Position numbers and translations under genes: made by a program | Shown: piece by piece, positions 6,046 to 6,094 of the stretch | How the letters are laid out: each line of letters starts with the position of its first letter | Position numbering within the stretch: position 1 is the stretch's first letter | Origin: Chitinophaga pinensis | GTDB lineage: Bacteria; Bacteroidota; Bacteroidia; SXHM01 | NCBI GenBank assembly: GCA_945889235.1 | Contig: CAMDBK010000189.1 | Span: 1-6,094 of the forward strand | Reading direction: 5' to 3' | Length of the DNA: 6,094 nucleotides | The notes under the pieces: generated by a model | Seen by the model: the letters and a program-made list of their open reading frames with translations, nothing else | What the model was told of the DNA's origin: nothing | Databases searched by the model: none

Positions 6046-6094
6046 GGGCTGGTAGTTCAGCTGGTTAGAATGCTGCCCTGTCACGGCAGAGGTC
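6046..6094 (+). tRNA. tRNA-Asp (GUC), 3' part beyond the window
   Basis: The first 49 nt of a tRNA fold cleanly. The acceptor 5' strand is GGGCTGG (6046-6052), with U8 and A9 at 6053-6054. The D stem is GTTC/GAAT (6055-6058 and 6068-6071). The anticodon stem CTGCC/GGCAG (6073-6077 and 6085-6089) is fully paired around the loop CTGTCAC, giving anticodon GTC (6080-6082), which reads Asp codons GAC and GAU. The variable loop begins at 6090. The T arm and 3' acceptor strand are cut off by the right edge, so the acceptor pairing cannot be checked. Confidence 0.95.

Overview
The window looks like chromosomal DNA of a Bacteroidota (Bacteroidetes) bacterium. The grounds are an AT-rich composition, start codons preceded by A-rich leaders without a clear Shine-Dalgarno, promoter-like elements of the TTG/TTTG - about 19 nt - TAnnTTTG type, and the order dnaE then trxA, which I recall from this phylum. 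Every gene I accept is on the + strand.

Layout: bases 1-3026 hold the 3' five-sixths or so of dnaE, the replicative DNA polymerase III alpha subunit. It is cut by the left window edge and has an intact C-terminus. Bases 3062-3666 hold a compact two-gene toxin-antitoxin-like module: a 79-residue putative antitoxin overlapping a PIN-domain (VapC-type) ribonuclease toxin by 22 nt. Just after it, at 3698-3766, lies a second copy of the last 22 codons plus stop of dnaE. Next comes a thioredoxin gene (3893-4213). A DUF58 protein with a von Willebrand A-like metal site (4213-5151) is stop-start coupled to it. An exported protein of unknown role follows (5162-5923), whose second half resembles the gliding lipoprotein GldH. 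A tRNA-Asp(GUC) gene begins at 6046 and is cut by the right edge; a good promoter candidate lies about 90 nt upstream.

The main point of interest is the dnaE/toxin-antitoxin junction. The two 69-bp dnaE tails are exactly 740 bp apart. They differ at 8 bases, and all 8 differences are silent, including TAG versus TAA at the stop. The simplest reading is that the module arrived from a related genome together with that genome's own dnaE 3' end. The incoming tail rebuilt the essential gene, and the resident tail was left as a remnant downstream. Recombination between the two copies would remove 740 bp and still leave a full-length DnaE. The likely -33 element of the module's promoter lies in the penultimate sense codon of the upstream dnaE copy (TTG) and is changed to CTG in the remnant.

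Functionally the window combines replication (DnaE), a putative stress or addiction module, redox and envelope-associated housekeeping (thioredoxin, DUF58, exported protein) and translation (tRNA-Asp). No insertion sequence, integrase, CRISPR array or phage gene is visible.
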